NCBI GenBank assembly: GCA_025923195.1
Contig: JAICGJ010000015.1
Location: forward strand, 1-51,657
Source of the DNA: Chryseolinea sp.
Lineage (GTDB): Bacteria > Bacteroidota > Bacteroidia > Cytophagales > Cyclobacteriaceae
DNA: 51,657 bases
Direction: 5' to 3'
Position numbers and translations under genes: made by a program. The notes beneath the pieces are model-generated. The model had not been told where the DNA came from. It was given only the letters and a program-made list of their open reading frames with translations, and did not search any database. This document shows, one piece after another, positions 36,050 to 44,529 of the stretch. Positions within the stretch are counted from its first letter, which is position 1. Every line of letters begins with the position of its first letter.

Positions 36050-38757
36050 TGACAAATGGTACAGATCATAGACCACCTAAATGGGCCGATAGGTTGCTGG
36101 AATGGTACTGTTCGCCACAATTCATTGATGAGACCCAAGGTGACTTGCATGAATCCTTTTTTCGACGATGTCGTGAAGTGGGGCCGAGATGGGCCAAGTG
36201 GTTATTTATTTTTGATGTAGCGCGTTCGTTGTCCTTCAAGACCTTTGACTATTCCCTTCTGCCTTCGCCAAATTCTATGTCCATGATAAGAAATTATGCA
36301 ACGCTCGCCTTTCGAAATCTCCTCAGCAAAAAGGTCTTTTCGTTTATCAACATTCTTGGTTTGGCTATCGGGATGGCTGCGTTTTTTCTGATCATGCAAT
36401 ATGTAAGTTTTGAGCGGAGTTACGATCGTTTCCATGAAAACAACGATCGCATATATAGAGTCTGCCTGGAAACATATGCAACGAGACATGTAATCAATGC
36501 AGCCAACCATCCCGGCACAGCACCAGCCCTGAAGGCCGAGTATCCGGAGGTTGAAGATTATGCGAGAATGTTGCCGCAATCTCTCCGTATGGGCAAACTG
36601 GTCGCGTTGTCGTACGTGGATGAAAAAAGCCAGGAAAAAATATTCTATGAAGATCAAATTTACGTCGTAGATCCATCCTTCCTGACAATATTGACATTCC
36701 CGATGAAATATGGAAATCCCAGCACTGCGTTAACAGATCCAAGTTCGATTGTAATCACTGAGTCAATTGCGGAAAAATATTTTGGAAGCGAAAATCCCAT
36801 TGGAAAGATCCTGACGGCAAACGGTTTTAAGCCGTTCAAGGTCACCGGTGTCTTAAAAGACATCCCAGGAAATTCGCATATCAAGTTTGATATATTGGTT
36901 TCGTTCTGGATTACTGAAAACATTAAAGGAAATTTTGATCAAGAAGGTCATTGGAAGTGGCCGGAATTTTATACATATGTGAGGCTAGCGCCTAATGTAA
37001 ATCTCAAAAGCTTCCAATCAAAACTTGAGAGTTTTCACGACAGGCACAATGGCGAGTATTTAAAAAAAAGAAATGCTCAGGAACGTGTATATCTACAGCC
37101 ATTAACTGACATTCACTTGAAGTCACCCGAAATGACAAATGAGCGCGAGGTGCATGGCAGCGAACAACTGACGCGTGTCCTCCTTATCATCGCGGGATTA
37201 ATTATCTTCATCGCGTGGATCAACTACATAAATCTCTCCACCTCAAAATCGCTGGAACGCGCCAAAGAAATTGGTCTGCGGAAGGTTGTAGGGGCCTTAA
37301 AACGGCAGCTGATTACACAATTTCTCTTTGAATCGGCTGTTATAAATCTACTTGCCTTGTTGTTATCCGTTCTTCTCGCGGCTTTTTTCTATCCATATTT
37401 CAGTGAACTAGCAGGAAAGAATATGGGCAGCAATATTCTTGAAGCCAGCTTAGTAAAAGAATCTTTTTTCTGGTGGACACTTGCCGGAATATTTTGTGCT
37501 GGTTCGTTCCTGGCTGGTTTCTATCCTGCCTTTATGCTTTCATCTTTTCGGATAGTCACCGCGTTAAAGGGGAAATATTTCGGCTCGCAATCGCAAAGTG
37601 CAGTGAGAAAAGTACTTGTCACCTCACAATTCATTATTTCAGTGGGACTCATTGCCGGGACCATCATGATTTTCAGGCAAGTTGAATTCATGCGTACGCA
37701 TGACTTAGGATTTGCTAAAGATCAATTACTGGTAATCAAACCACCCCGCGTATTTGATAGCACATTTCACATACGGCACGAAAGTTTTAAATCAGAATTA
37801 AAACTGAACCCTCATGTTCGTAACATTACGTCGACTAGTGAAATTCCCGGCGGGCTTGTCTCGGACCGTAATGCAATTAGAAGACTGAATGAAGGTATGG
37901 AAGCGAACAGGCCAGTCTATCAATATTTCGTCGACGATTTATTTATACCAACGTATGGACTAACAATTATTGCGGGGAGAAATTTCACGCAGGCTGAACG
38001 ATTGATCTCGCCTACCGCGAAAGCCAATCCTATAATACTTAATCGACAAGTCATTGAAGCATTGGGTTTTAAAAATCCTGAGGAGGCGGTAAACCAGCGG
38101 GTAACCTTTGCGCTTGGCGCTGACGACTGGGTCGGCGAGATCGTTGGCATTGTCGAGAATTTCAGCCAGGTGTCACTAAAAACTGAATACGATCGGCTGA
38201 TCTTTTTTCCAGCCATGTATGCTGCTTATTTCACTGTCAATTTAGATATGGAAAATCTGCAAGAAACTATTTCATTTTTGGAAGAGAAGTATAAAATGGC
38301 CTTTCCGGGCAACCCGTTCGACTATTTTTTCATGGATGACTATTTCAACCGCCAATATATTGCAGATCAACAATTCGGAAAGGTGTTCGGTGTTTTTACC
38401 ATTCTGGCCCTCGTCATCGCAGGCCTTGGATTGTATGGCCTCACTATTTTCATGGTATCTCAGCGCACTAAAGAATTAGCTTTAAGAAGAATTCTTGGCG
38501 CCTCGGTGCCAAATATCGTAAGTCTCTTTTCGAAAGATTTTGTCAAGCTTATCATTATTTCCAATCTCATTGCATTACCCATGGTGTATTATTTCGCCAA
38601 CCAATGGCTAGACAATTTTGCGTTTCGCATCAATATTGGCTGGATCATTTTTGTTGTACCGTTGCTGGTCCTGTTGACCATTTCACTCACAACAGTAAGT
38701 TTTCATACGATAAAAACTGGATTAACGAATCCTGTTAAATCGTTGCGCTCGGAGTGA
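36049..38757 (+). CDS. FtsX-like ABC permease with PadR-linked prefix domain
   Basis: From ATG 36049 the protein has 902 residues. The first about 75 (RLLEWYCSPQFIDETQGD) form the prefix domain found on permeases next to PadR regulators in this phylum. Then comes a MacB/FtsX-type duplicated layout: a membrane helix near 105, a periplasmic domain (about 125-340), a block of three helices (about 375-500 with SLERAKEIGLRKVVGA), a helix near 540, a second periplasmic domain, and the last helices (about 785-890) with RTKELALRRILGAS. No ATPase gene is adjacent. Such systems export antimicrobial peptides or lipoproteins, or sense envelope stress. The GTG start at 36010 overlaps the regulator and is rejected. 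Confidence 0.9.
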   Translation: MTNGTDHRPPKWADRLLEWYCSPQFIDETQGDLHESFFRRCREVGPRWAKWLFIFDVARSLSFKTFDYSLLPSPNSMSMIRNYATLAFRNLLSKKVFSFINILGLAIGMAAFFLIMQYVSFERSYDRFHENNDRIYRVCLETYATRHVINAANHPGTAPALKAEYPEVEDYARMLPQSLRMGKLVALSYVDEKSQEKIFYEDQIYVVDPSFLTILTFPMKYGNPSTALTDPSSIVITESIAEKYFGSENPIGKILTANGFKPFKVTGVLKDIPGNSHIKFDILVSFWITENIKGNFDQEGHWKWPEFYTYVRLAPNVNLKSFQSKLESFHDRHNGEYLKKRNAQERVYLQPLTDIHLKSPEMTNEREVHGSEQLTRVLLIIAGLIIFIAWINYINLSTSKSLERAKEIGLRKVVGALKRQLITQFLFESAVINLLALLLSVLLAAFFYPYFSELAGKNMGSNILEASLVKESFFWWTLAGIFCAGSFLAGFYPAFMLSSFRIVTALKGKYFGSQSQSAVRKVLVTSQFIISVGLIAGTIMIFRQVEFMRTHDLGFAKDQLLVIKPPRVFDSTFHIRHESFKSELKLNPHVRNITSTSEIPGGLVSDRNAIRRLNEGMEANRPVYQYFVDDLFIPTYGLTIIAGRNFTQAERLISPTAKANPIILNRQVIEALGFKNPEEAVNQRVTFALGADDWVGEIVGIVENFSQVSLKTEYDRLIFFPAMYAAYFTVNLDMENLQETISFLEEKYKMAFPGNPFDYFFMDDYFNRQYIADQQFGKVFGVFTILALVIAGLGLYGLTIFMVSQRTKELALRRILGASVPNIVSLFSKDFVKLIIISNLIALPMVYYFANQWLDNFAFRINIGWIIFVVPLLVLLTISLTTVSFHTIKTGLTNPVKSLRSE

Positions 38758-38837
38758 GTAAGTAATTACCTCCCTCAACTTATCTGCGCGCCTTATTTTT
38801 GGACGATGCAGGTCAGTCGCGCGATTATTCTTAAACA

Positions 38838-39257
38838 TTATTCCGGCAATAATTTAGGATTCCACAGAACCTCCCATAGGTGGCCATCCGGGTCCTGGAA
38901 ATAACCTGCATAACCACCCCAGAATGTTTCTTGGGCAGTTTTTGTAATGTTTGCACCAGCCTTTTTTGCTAAAGCCATTACATCATCAACCTCATGTTTA
39001 CCTCTTACATTATAACCGATCGAGAACTCAGTAGGTGAAGGATCTGCCTTGTTTACGTTGGCATCCCACGCGAGATCCTTTCTTGACCAAATAGCCAGTT
39101 TCATGCCGTGCTTCAAATCAAAAAAAGCGACAGCTCCATGTTCGAACTCTTTACCAATAATACCTTGGGAAGGTAACCCTAACCCGTCGGAGTAGAACTT
39201 GAATGACTTCTCCAAATCGTCTACACCAAGCGTTAATACTGTGAATCTAGCTTCCAT
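38838..39257 (-). CDS. VOC (glyoxalase/dioxygenase superfamily) protein
   Basis: From ATG 39257 this is a 139-residue vicinal-oxygen-chelate fold protein: FTVLTLGVDDLEKSFKFYSDGLGL at the N-terminus and GYAGYFQDPDGHLWEVLWNP near the end, where the Glu in WEVLWNP is the typical metal ligand position. Function ranges from glyoxalase to resistance or ring-cleavage enzymes; the substrate is not visible. The frame to 39275 adds six residues. It lies convergent with the permease gene and upstream of nothing in its own direction. Confidence 0.85.
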   Translation of the reverse strand: MEARFTVLTLGVDDLEKSFKFYSDGLGLPSQGIIGKEFEHGAVAFFDLKHGMKLAIWSRKDLAWDANVNKADPSPTEFSIGYNVRGKHEVDDVMALAKKAGANITKTAQETFWGGYAGYFQDPDGHLWEVLWNPKLLPE

Positions 39258-39330
39258 ATCATACCAGTTGTTCATTTAGGCGGAAATTTACCCTCTCAGA
39301 ATGGAAAACGCTTTGGAAAAAAACGACAAA

Positions 39331-40062
39331 TTAGACCATCGACGGCGAGGACCCGGTGTAACGCTTGAATTCGTTGGTCAAGTGAGAATGGTCGTAGTAG
39401 CCACATTCGAAAGCGATATCCTCCAAACTTCTATTCGAGACATTCTTTTGAATCATCGAATGCGCGTGCTGGTAGCGGACAAAGTTGCTGAATTCTTTTG
39501 GGGTAATACCGATTTGTTGTTTGAAAAGTCTTTCAAGCTGGCGTAAAGTCATACAGTGATCTTGTGCCAAAGTTTTTATATCTATGTGACCCATTTGATC
39601 TTGGACATCGGCAACGACCGGTAGCAGGTTATATCTGGGTTTTGATAGCCTATTGACTAGAAATCCATCTAGGTAGGTGAAAACATTTTGCACGCCCCTT
39701 GGAATTTCGGGACTGAATTTTTTTTCAAACTCGATTGTAGCATTTTTTATTTCGTGCAGTGAGCTAAACCTGAAGAAGTGGTAGAATGCAGCAGGTTTGA
39801 ACCGGATGCCAAACAACTTCGTTTCCGCGCGCATGTTAACTTTTTTAACACTGGTCATGGTACCCACTAAATAAAACCGTCCGTGATGCATCGTGAAATT
39901 TCCATTGTCCGTTATGCACGCTTCACCCGCATTAAAAATCAGGTCAACACAGCCGTCAGGCAAAATTTTTTCTGTTTGCAGGCCAACTTCACCCGATACG
40001 ATCCAATAGGCATCGATGTAATTTGCCAACATGGGATGAGCCTGGAATTGATTGTATTTCAT
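39331..40062 (-). CDS. AraC family transcriptional regulator (DUF6597 N-terminal)
   Basis: This 243-residue regulator has an N-terminal sensory domain with the pattern PMLANYIDAYWIVSG, EKILPDGCVDLIFN and FGIRFKPAAFYHFF, typical of the DUF6597 group, and a C-terminal AraC DNA-binding domain with both helix-turn-helix motifs (TLRQLERLFKQQIGITPKEF; LEDIAFECGYYDHSHLTNEF). The ligand is unknown. A perfect palindrome 54 bases upstream of its start may be its operator. It is transcribed away from the LytTR pair located upstream on the same strand. Confidence 0.9.
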   Translation of the reverse strand: MKYNQFQAHPMLANYIDAYWIVSGEVGLQTEKILPDGCVDLIFNAGEACITDNGNFTMHHGRFYLVGTMTSVKKVNMRAETKLFGIRFKPAAFYHFFRFSSLHEIKNATIEFEKKFSPEIPRGVQNVFTYLDGFLVNRLSKPRYNLLPVVADVQDQMGHIDIKTLAQDHCMTLRQLERLFKQQIGITPKEFSNFVRYQHAHSMIQKNVSNRSLEDIAFECGYYDHSHLTNEFKRYTGSSPSMV

Positions 40063-40115
40063 ACATTCTCAACTGTAATTGTGAAACGATGCCAGTGCAA
40101 CAAGGTTTACAGATT

Positions 40116-40130
40116 TGTTGACAATCAACA
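40116..40130. promoter_or_regulatory. Palindromic operator candidate upstream of the AraC gene
   Basis: TGTTGACAATCAACA is a perfect 6-3-6 inverted repeat, 54 bases before the AraC-type start codon in the 130-base gap after the LytTR regulator gene. A regulatory site is plausible; a weak terminator for the LytTR operon is an alternative, but no T-tract follows. Confidence 0.35.
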
Positions 40131-40192
40131 TGAAAAGCCTCACCCGTTCCATCGATTCAGAAAATAAATTTATTTGCAGAAAGGATGAACCG

Positions 40193-40912
40193 CTATCGTT
40201 TAAAAAGATTATTACCCAAAATTTGATTCATAACCTGTTCCCTTAGCGCCCGGCTCATTGGGATCCTTGCCTTTTCTACAATGATCTCATTGCCTTCGAT
40301 CGCTTGGACGTGTGCTATGGAGATTAAAAAGGATTTATGAACTTTTAAGAATTGGCGCTTTGGCATTTGGTTTTCGAGGCTTGTTAATGTGATGTAAGTA
40401 ATTAGTTTCCGATCGCGAAGGTGAATTATGGCATAATTTTGCAGCGCTTCCACATAAACAACATCTCGAAAGAAAACCTTTTCAAACTTGCTGTCGCAAC
40501 GGACAAAAAAGTAATCAATCTCGTTGGTATTCTGGCCAATTGCACTGTTCTTCAATTGAAAAAATTCCAGCGCTTTCTGAGAGGCTTTCAGAAACCTATC
40601 GAAAGTAATCGGTTTAACAAGGTAATCGATCACATCGAGCGTGTAACCCTCCAGTGCATAATTGGTATAGGCGGTTGTAAGGATCGTTAACGGTGGGTTC
40701 TTTAAGGTTTTAAGAAAATCAATACCGGAAACCTTAGGCATGTGAATATCCAGGTAGAGCAGATCGACCCTATCGTTGTTGAGGAAAGTCACCGCCTTCA
40801 GCGCATTTTCACAGGCACCGAGACAATGAAGAAATTCAATTTCACGCACATGTTCCTCCAATCCCTTGCGGGCAATGGGCTCGTCATCAATTATGAGGCA
40901 GTTGAGTTTCAT
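40193..40912 (-). CDS. LytTR-type response regulator
   Basis: From ATG 40912 the protein has 239 residues: a receiver domain (LNCLIIDDEPIARKGL, phospho-acceptor Asp55 in YLDIHMP, Lys in DYLVKPI) and a C-terminal LytTR DNA-binding domain (FVRCDSKFEKVFFRDVVYVE, KRQFLKVHKSFLISIAHV, IPMSRALREQV). It is the regulator half of a LytS/LytTR-type pair with the gene directly upstream. A TTG at 40951 immediately follows the kinase stop codon, but the extra 13 residues do not fit the receiver fold. Confidence 0.93.
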   Translation of the reverse strand: MKLNCLIIDDEPIARKGLEEHVREIEFLHCLGACENALKAVTFLNNDRVDLLYLDIHMPKVSGIDFLKTLKNPPLTILTTAYTNYALEGYTLDVIDYLVKPITFDRFLKASQKALEFFQLKNSAIGQNTNEIDYFFVRCDSKFEKVFFRDVVYVEALQNYAIIHLRDRKLITYITLTSLENQMPKRQFLKVHKSFLISIAHVQAIEGNEIIVEKARIPMSRALREQVMNQILGNNLFKR

Positions 40913-40951
40913 TTGCTCGTTATAAAAGGTCGTCGCGTCATCATTTACCAA

Positions 40952-41971
40952 CTAAGTGATCTTAAGTGAGAGCTTGATTTCAAAACTTTCTCCGCGATCA
41001 TCTATTTTCAATTCGTGCCGGTCTCTGTATAACAATTGCAATCGGCGCTGTACATTTTTCAGCCCAATACCTGCGAATCCATTATGAACGGCTTTGCTTT
41101 CTTTCGTATTGAATACTGTGAAATGAAAGTGATGCTGGTCCTTCTGAATTTCAATCCGTATTTCGTTTTTGTCCGGGTAATGAGAGACGTGCTTGAACGC
41201 GTTCTCAACGAAAGGAATTAGCAATAATGGAGAAATAGTGAATCCCTTTATTTCTCCTTCTTCAACGAAGGCGATGTTGTAATTTTCATCTTTGCGCATT
41301 CGCTGAAGCTCCACATAGTTCCTCAAATAGTGGAGCTCCTTTTCTATAACAATTTCCTGGCCGTTGCACTCGTACAACTGATATCTCAGCATATCGGAAA
41401 AAGCGGATAATGAGTCCCGTGCCAATGCGTTATGTTTATCGATTTGAAAATAGATCGTATTGATTGAGTTAAAGACAAAGTGAGGATTGATCTGCGCCTT
41501 AAGATACTCCAGTTCGGTGCTCAATTTTTCGATCTCCATCTTGCGAATCAGTTCCCTTTGAAAATACCAGGACTTACTCAAATAAAGTGCGATGTTAAAC
41601 GCCAGATAGAAAATGGCAATTGAAAGGTTGTAATACGAGTTATCGAACAATGACTTTCGGGTATCGTCACTTAATACATACCCGTTGAGGTATACATCAT
41701 GAGCATTCTTTAACAGGACGTACATACCTAATGCAACGGCCAATAAAATCATATAGGTCACAATTCTCTGGCGCTGCGCGAACCTCGGTATGAGTATGAG
41801 CAGATTGAAATAGATTAACGCTGCCAGCAGGCCATTCCTAATAACAACCTCGAGCATAAACTGATCAAAACCTGCGTCTTCGATCAAGTGAGCCCTTGTA
41901 TACATATGAAACCCAACGGTGGCGACCCAGAAAATGATATGGTCAATCTTGTACCTCCAGAAGCGATCCAT
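40952..41971 (-). CDS. LytS-type membrane histidine kinase
   Basis: This 339-residue sensor has four predicted membrane helices in the first 135 residues and no large extracytoplasmic domain, then the His_kinase domain with His164 in AQINPHFVFNSINTIYF and an ATPase domain (VIEKELHYLRNYVELQRMR, LLIPFVENAFKHV, GIGLKNVQRRLQLLY). This is the standard partner type of LytTR regulators in this phylum. The regulator gene begins at or just after its stop codon, so both are made from one transcript. The signal is unknown. Confidence 0.93.
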   Translation of the reverse strand: MDRFWRYKIDHIIFWVATVGFHMYTRAHLIEDAGFDQFMLEVVIRNGLLAALIYFNLLILIPRFAQRQRIVTYMILLAVALGMYVLLKNAHDVYLNGYVLSDDTRKSLFDNSYYNLSIAIFYLAFNIALYLSKSWYFQRELIRKMEIEKLSTELEYLKAQINPHFVFNSINTIYFQIDKHNALARDSLSAFSDMLRYQLYECNGQEIVIEKELHYLRNYVELQRMRKDENYNIAFVEEGEIKGFTISPLLLIPFVENAFKHVSHYPDKNEIRIEIQKDQHHFHFTVFNTKESKAVHNGFAGIGLKNVQRRLQLLYRDRHELKIDDRGESFEIKLSLKIT

Positions 41972-42491
41972 AAATTGAAATTAGGAAATTTGAGGGGACA
42001 AAACCTGCTGAAAAAATGCATTTCATCAAGAAATTGAAGCAAGTCATCAGAAAGCTCAGTTCTGCGGCTACGAGCTCCATGTGATAAAATTCTGCGGGGT
42101 CTTGCTAAAAGCTTCACTCTAAGAATACTGCCGAATTTTATTCGCATTCTACTTCGTGATTTCCTTTGTGTCTTCGTGGCAAATTGGAGTAATCAGCGGC
42201 CACCAAGACGCCAAGACACTAAGGATCACTAAGGTGCTCCAAATAAAGTTTTATGGGAGAAATTATAACTCGGCCTTTTTTTAATCAGCCCCACAAGAAA
42301 TCAATACTAGTGCTTCTCACCGCTGATAAATAGCCATGTTTTTTGAACCTTACGTTCAATCGGTGACAAGTAAGAGAAAACGGACGGGATGTATTCACTG
42401 CAATTCATCAAGTATTCAATACAGAAGATCATAAAAAAAATTCTCCTTACCGCTAATCGTGTAACTTCAATCTACTGCTGTTAGAACTATT
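41972..42491. other. Divergent intergenic region containing a hairpin repeat
   Basis: These 520 bases separate the divergent LytS-type kinase and dioxygenase-fold genes. They contain the second clear copy of the dispersed hairpin repeat (42133-42254). The remaining parts are AT-rich with no recognised gene. Confidence 0.5.
42133..42254. repeat. Dispersed hairpin repeat, copy 2 (reverse orientation)
   Basis: The left arm GAATTTTATTCGCATTCTAC ... GTGTCTTCGTGGC (42133-42180) matches the reverse complement of the right arm of copy 1 at 29870-29924. The right arm GGCCACCAAGACGCCAAGAC ... AAGGTGCTCCAAATAAAGTT (42198-42250) matches the reverse complement of the left arm of copy 1. The whole element is therefore an inverted copy of the 29804-29924 repeat. 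Confidence 0.75.
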
Positions 42492-43157
42492 ATGAAAAAA
42501 CTTGTCGCCGTCACATTATTATGCATGGCTTGCATTTCTGCCTGCACCCAAAACCAAAAAAGAGAATCCGCAACGCTTACGTTAAAACCAGTAGCAGGTC
42601 GATGCGAAGACTGTGAAGCTGTCCTGGAATATAAAAACCTGAACAAACCCCTCACTTGGATTGATACACTTCCCGATTTTAACGAACCCGGACCCAAGCT
42701 TGAGGTCAGTGGAACAATTTACAAGCATGATGGTAAAACGCCTGCCAAGGATGTTATACTGTACGTTTATCATACCGATCAAAAAGGAGAATATTCTGTC
42801 AGGGGAGATGAGAAAGACTGGGGGAAGCGGCATGGGTATATACGGGGCTGGATCAAGACTAATGCGGATGGCAAATATAAGTTTTACACCCTGCGGCCTG
42901 GCGCCTATCCCACGGGTGGAAACCCTGCTCATATTCATCCCATTATTAGTGAGGCAGATGGACATGTGTATTGGATCGATGAATATCTGTTTGATGATGA
43001 CCCTATACTCACCGATTCCGAGCGGAAAGACCAGCCAGGCCGCGGAGGTTCTGGTATCTTGAAAACTAAGCGAGCCAAAAATGGAATTCTTATGGCCGAA
43101 CGGAATATTATTCTTGGACTTAATATTCCAGGCTATGACAAAGTGATCAACAATTAA
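42492..43157 (+). CDS. Intradiol-dioxygenase-fold lipoprotein
   Basis: This 221-residue protein has a lipoprotein signal (ISAC, Cys18) and the beta-sandwich core of intradiol ring-cleavage dioxygenases: VSGTIYKHDGKTPAKDVIL, WIKTNADGKYKFYTLRPGAY, and NPAHIHPIISE. The four non-heme Fe(III) ligands of the family can be matched: Tyr101 (GEYS), Tyr139 (GAYP), His147 and His149 (HIH). So it may be a true dioxygenase placed outside the cytoplasm, unlike the classic cytoplasmic protocatechuate or catechol enzymes. The kelch protein gene follows after 14 bases. Confidence 0.8.
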   Translation: MKKLVAVTLLCMACISACTQNQKRESATLTLKPVAGRCEDCEAVLEYKNLNKPLTWIDTLPDFNEPGPKLEVSGTIYKHDGKTPAKDVILYVYHTDQKGEYSVRGDEKDWGKRHGYIRGWIKTNADGKYKFYTLRPGAYPTGGNPAHIHPIISEADGHVYWIDEYLFDDDPILTDSERKDQPGRGGSGILKTKRAKNGILMAERNIILGLNIPGYDKVINN

Positions 43158-43171
43158 TCGTCGGGTTCCAT

Positions 43172-44260
43172 GTGAAAACCACACCGGTAGACATTAAATT
43201 AATAGCAAACTATGCTCGTATGAGGACCCTATTTCTTGTTTTCGGCATCGTAACAGCTGTTGGCGTGATTCTCATTTCATTTTCGGGAATGCAGCATGAA
43301 AATGGAATGAAGGAATTTTACGCGCCTGCGCGTCCTCTATCACCGGAGTTCAAGTGGACTCAAGTTGCTCCGCCAGGGTCCGGAACCCATCAATTTGAAT
43401 GGAAGCCAGGCACCTATCCCAGCGCTATCTGCCCTTTGGCAGGCACTAACAATGATCTATGGATGATTGGACAGAAAAACGCATGGAGTTCACTGAATGG
43501 CATTAAATGGGAGGCACATGACAAATATGACTGGGGAGAAAAAATTTCTATGGCTTATGTTTCTTTTAAAAATAAATTTTGGGTTCTGGGCGGAATGGAA
43601 TATGCCTCCAATACTTTTTTGAATGATATCTGGTCGTCCTCCGACGGAAAGAACTGGAATATGACAATCGAACATGCTGAATGGTCACCGAGAAAGGGAC
43701 ACACAGTTGTTGAGTTTGAAAACAAATTATGGTTGTTCGGTGGTGCTATTGGTGTTGACAAGGATAAGTCACCTAATAAATACGTCAATGATATCTGGTC
43801 TTCAACCGATGGGATTCGGTGGACTAACGTGTTGGAAGTCTGCCCGTGGGTTGCACGAGACAATCCACGCATCCTAGCATTTAAAGGCAAGCTTTGGATG
43901 GTGGGCGGTCAGGGCCACTCGGATATATGGAGTTCTTCGGATGGAAAAAACTGGGCACAATCAGAATCTGACGTACCATGGAAAGGCAGATATGATTATG
44001 GCGCACTGGTGTACGACAATTTGATATGGGTGTTTGGTGGCCGTGATTCCGACCCGCGCAATGCCTACCGTGATGTGTGGTATTCTATCGACGGTTCCCA
44101 CTGGCGGCTGCAGACAGACAATGCACCTTGGAGCCCACGGAGCGGCGGAAATAGTGTTGTGTATAAAGACAAGCTTTGGCTATACGGCGGGAAGCATACC
44201 GGACATGAAGATAGTTTTTCGGGAGATATTTGGACGATGGAACCAATTTATAAGGAATGA
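43172..44260 (+). CDS. Kelch-type beta-propeller protein
   Basis: This 362-residue protein has an N-terminal hydrophobic anchor or signal (about 19-38) and about six kelch-like repeats, each with a LWxxGG or IWVFGG strand and a D-I-W-SS-DG-x-W pattern (for example DIWSSSDGKNW, DIWSSTDGIRW, DVWYSIDGSHW). The repeats form a beta-propeller, probably exported and used for binding. The start is GTG at 43172; the ATG at 43220 would put the hydrophobic segment right at the N-terminus and is an alternative. It is 14 bases downstream of the dioxygenase-fold lipoprotein gene, so both probably serve the same process. Confidence 0.75.
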   Translation: MKTTPVDIKLIANYARMRTLFLVFGIVTAVGVILISFSGMQHENGMKEFYAPARPLSPEFKWTQVAPPGSGTHQFEWKPGTYPSAICPLAGTNNDLWMIGQKNAWSSLNGIKWEAHDKYDWGEKISMAYVSFKNKFWVLGGMEYASNTFLNDIWSSSDGKNWNMTIEHAEWSPRKGHTVVEFENKLWLFGGAIGVDKDKSPNKYVNDIWSSTDGIRWTNVLEVCPWVARDNPRILAFKGKLWMVGGQGHSDIWSSSDGKNWAQSESDVPWKGRYDYGALVYDNLIWVFGGRDSDPRNAYRDVWYSIDGSHWRLQTDNAPWSPRSGGNSVVYKDKLWLYGGKHTGHEDSFSGDIWTMEPIYKE

Positions 44261-44293
44261 GTGAATTATTTTACACCTCACCGCTTATGAAAT

Positions 44294-44350
44294 CGTCATC
44301 CTGAGTGGTGATAGGCGCGCCGGCTACGCGGGAAAGAAGGATCTCCCTCG
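44294..44350. repeat. CATCCTGAG/AAGGATCT-type intergenic repeat
   Basis: CGTCATCCTGAG (44294-44305) and AGAAGGATCTCC (44335-44346) flank a GC-rich centre; ATCCT and AGGAT pair as a short stem. I recall similar GTCATCCTGAG...AAGGATCT intergenic elements in other Bacteroidota. Only one copy lies in this window. Confidence 0.5.
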
Positions 44351-44529
44351 AGCAACGTGATCACTACTTGTCGTTCCTATAAATCAACAGCTGAAACTTC
44401 CAGGGGCCCCTTCGCCCGACAGGCCTCATACGTGCGCTCAGGAGGACGGTATCCAAAACAATCTTTTTATCAATTGTAACCTTCCAATGACTTTCCAGTA
44501 TACCGTTTAAACCCCGATCCCGTCTGCGT

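Noticed and set aside
42582-43184. 200-codon minus-strand frame antisense to the dioxygenase-fold gene
   Set aside because: The plus-strand frame has a signal peptide and four matching iron ligands; the antisense frame has nothing recognisable.
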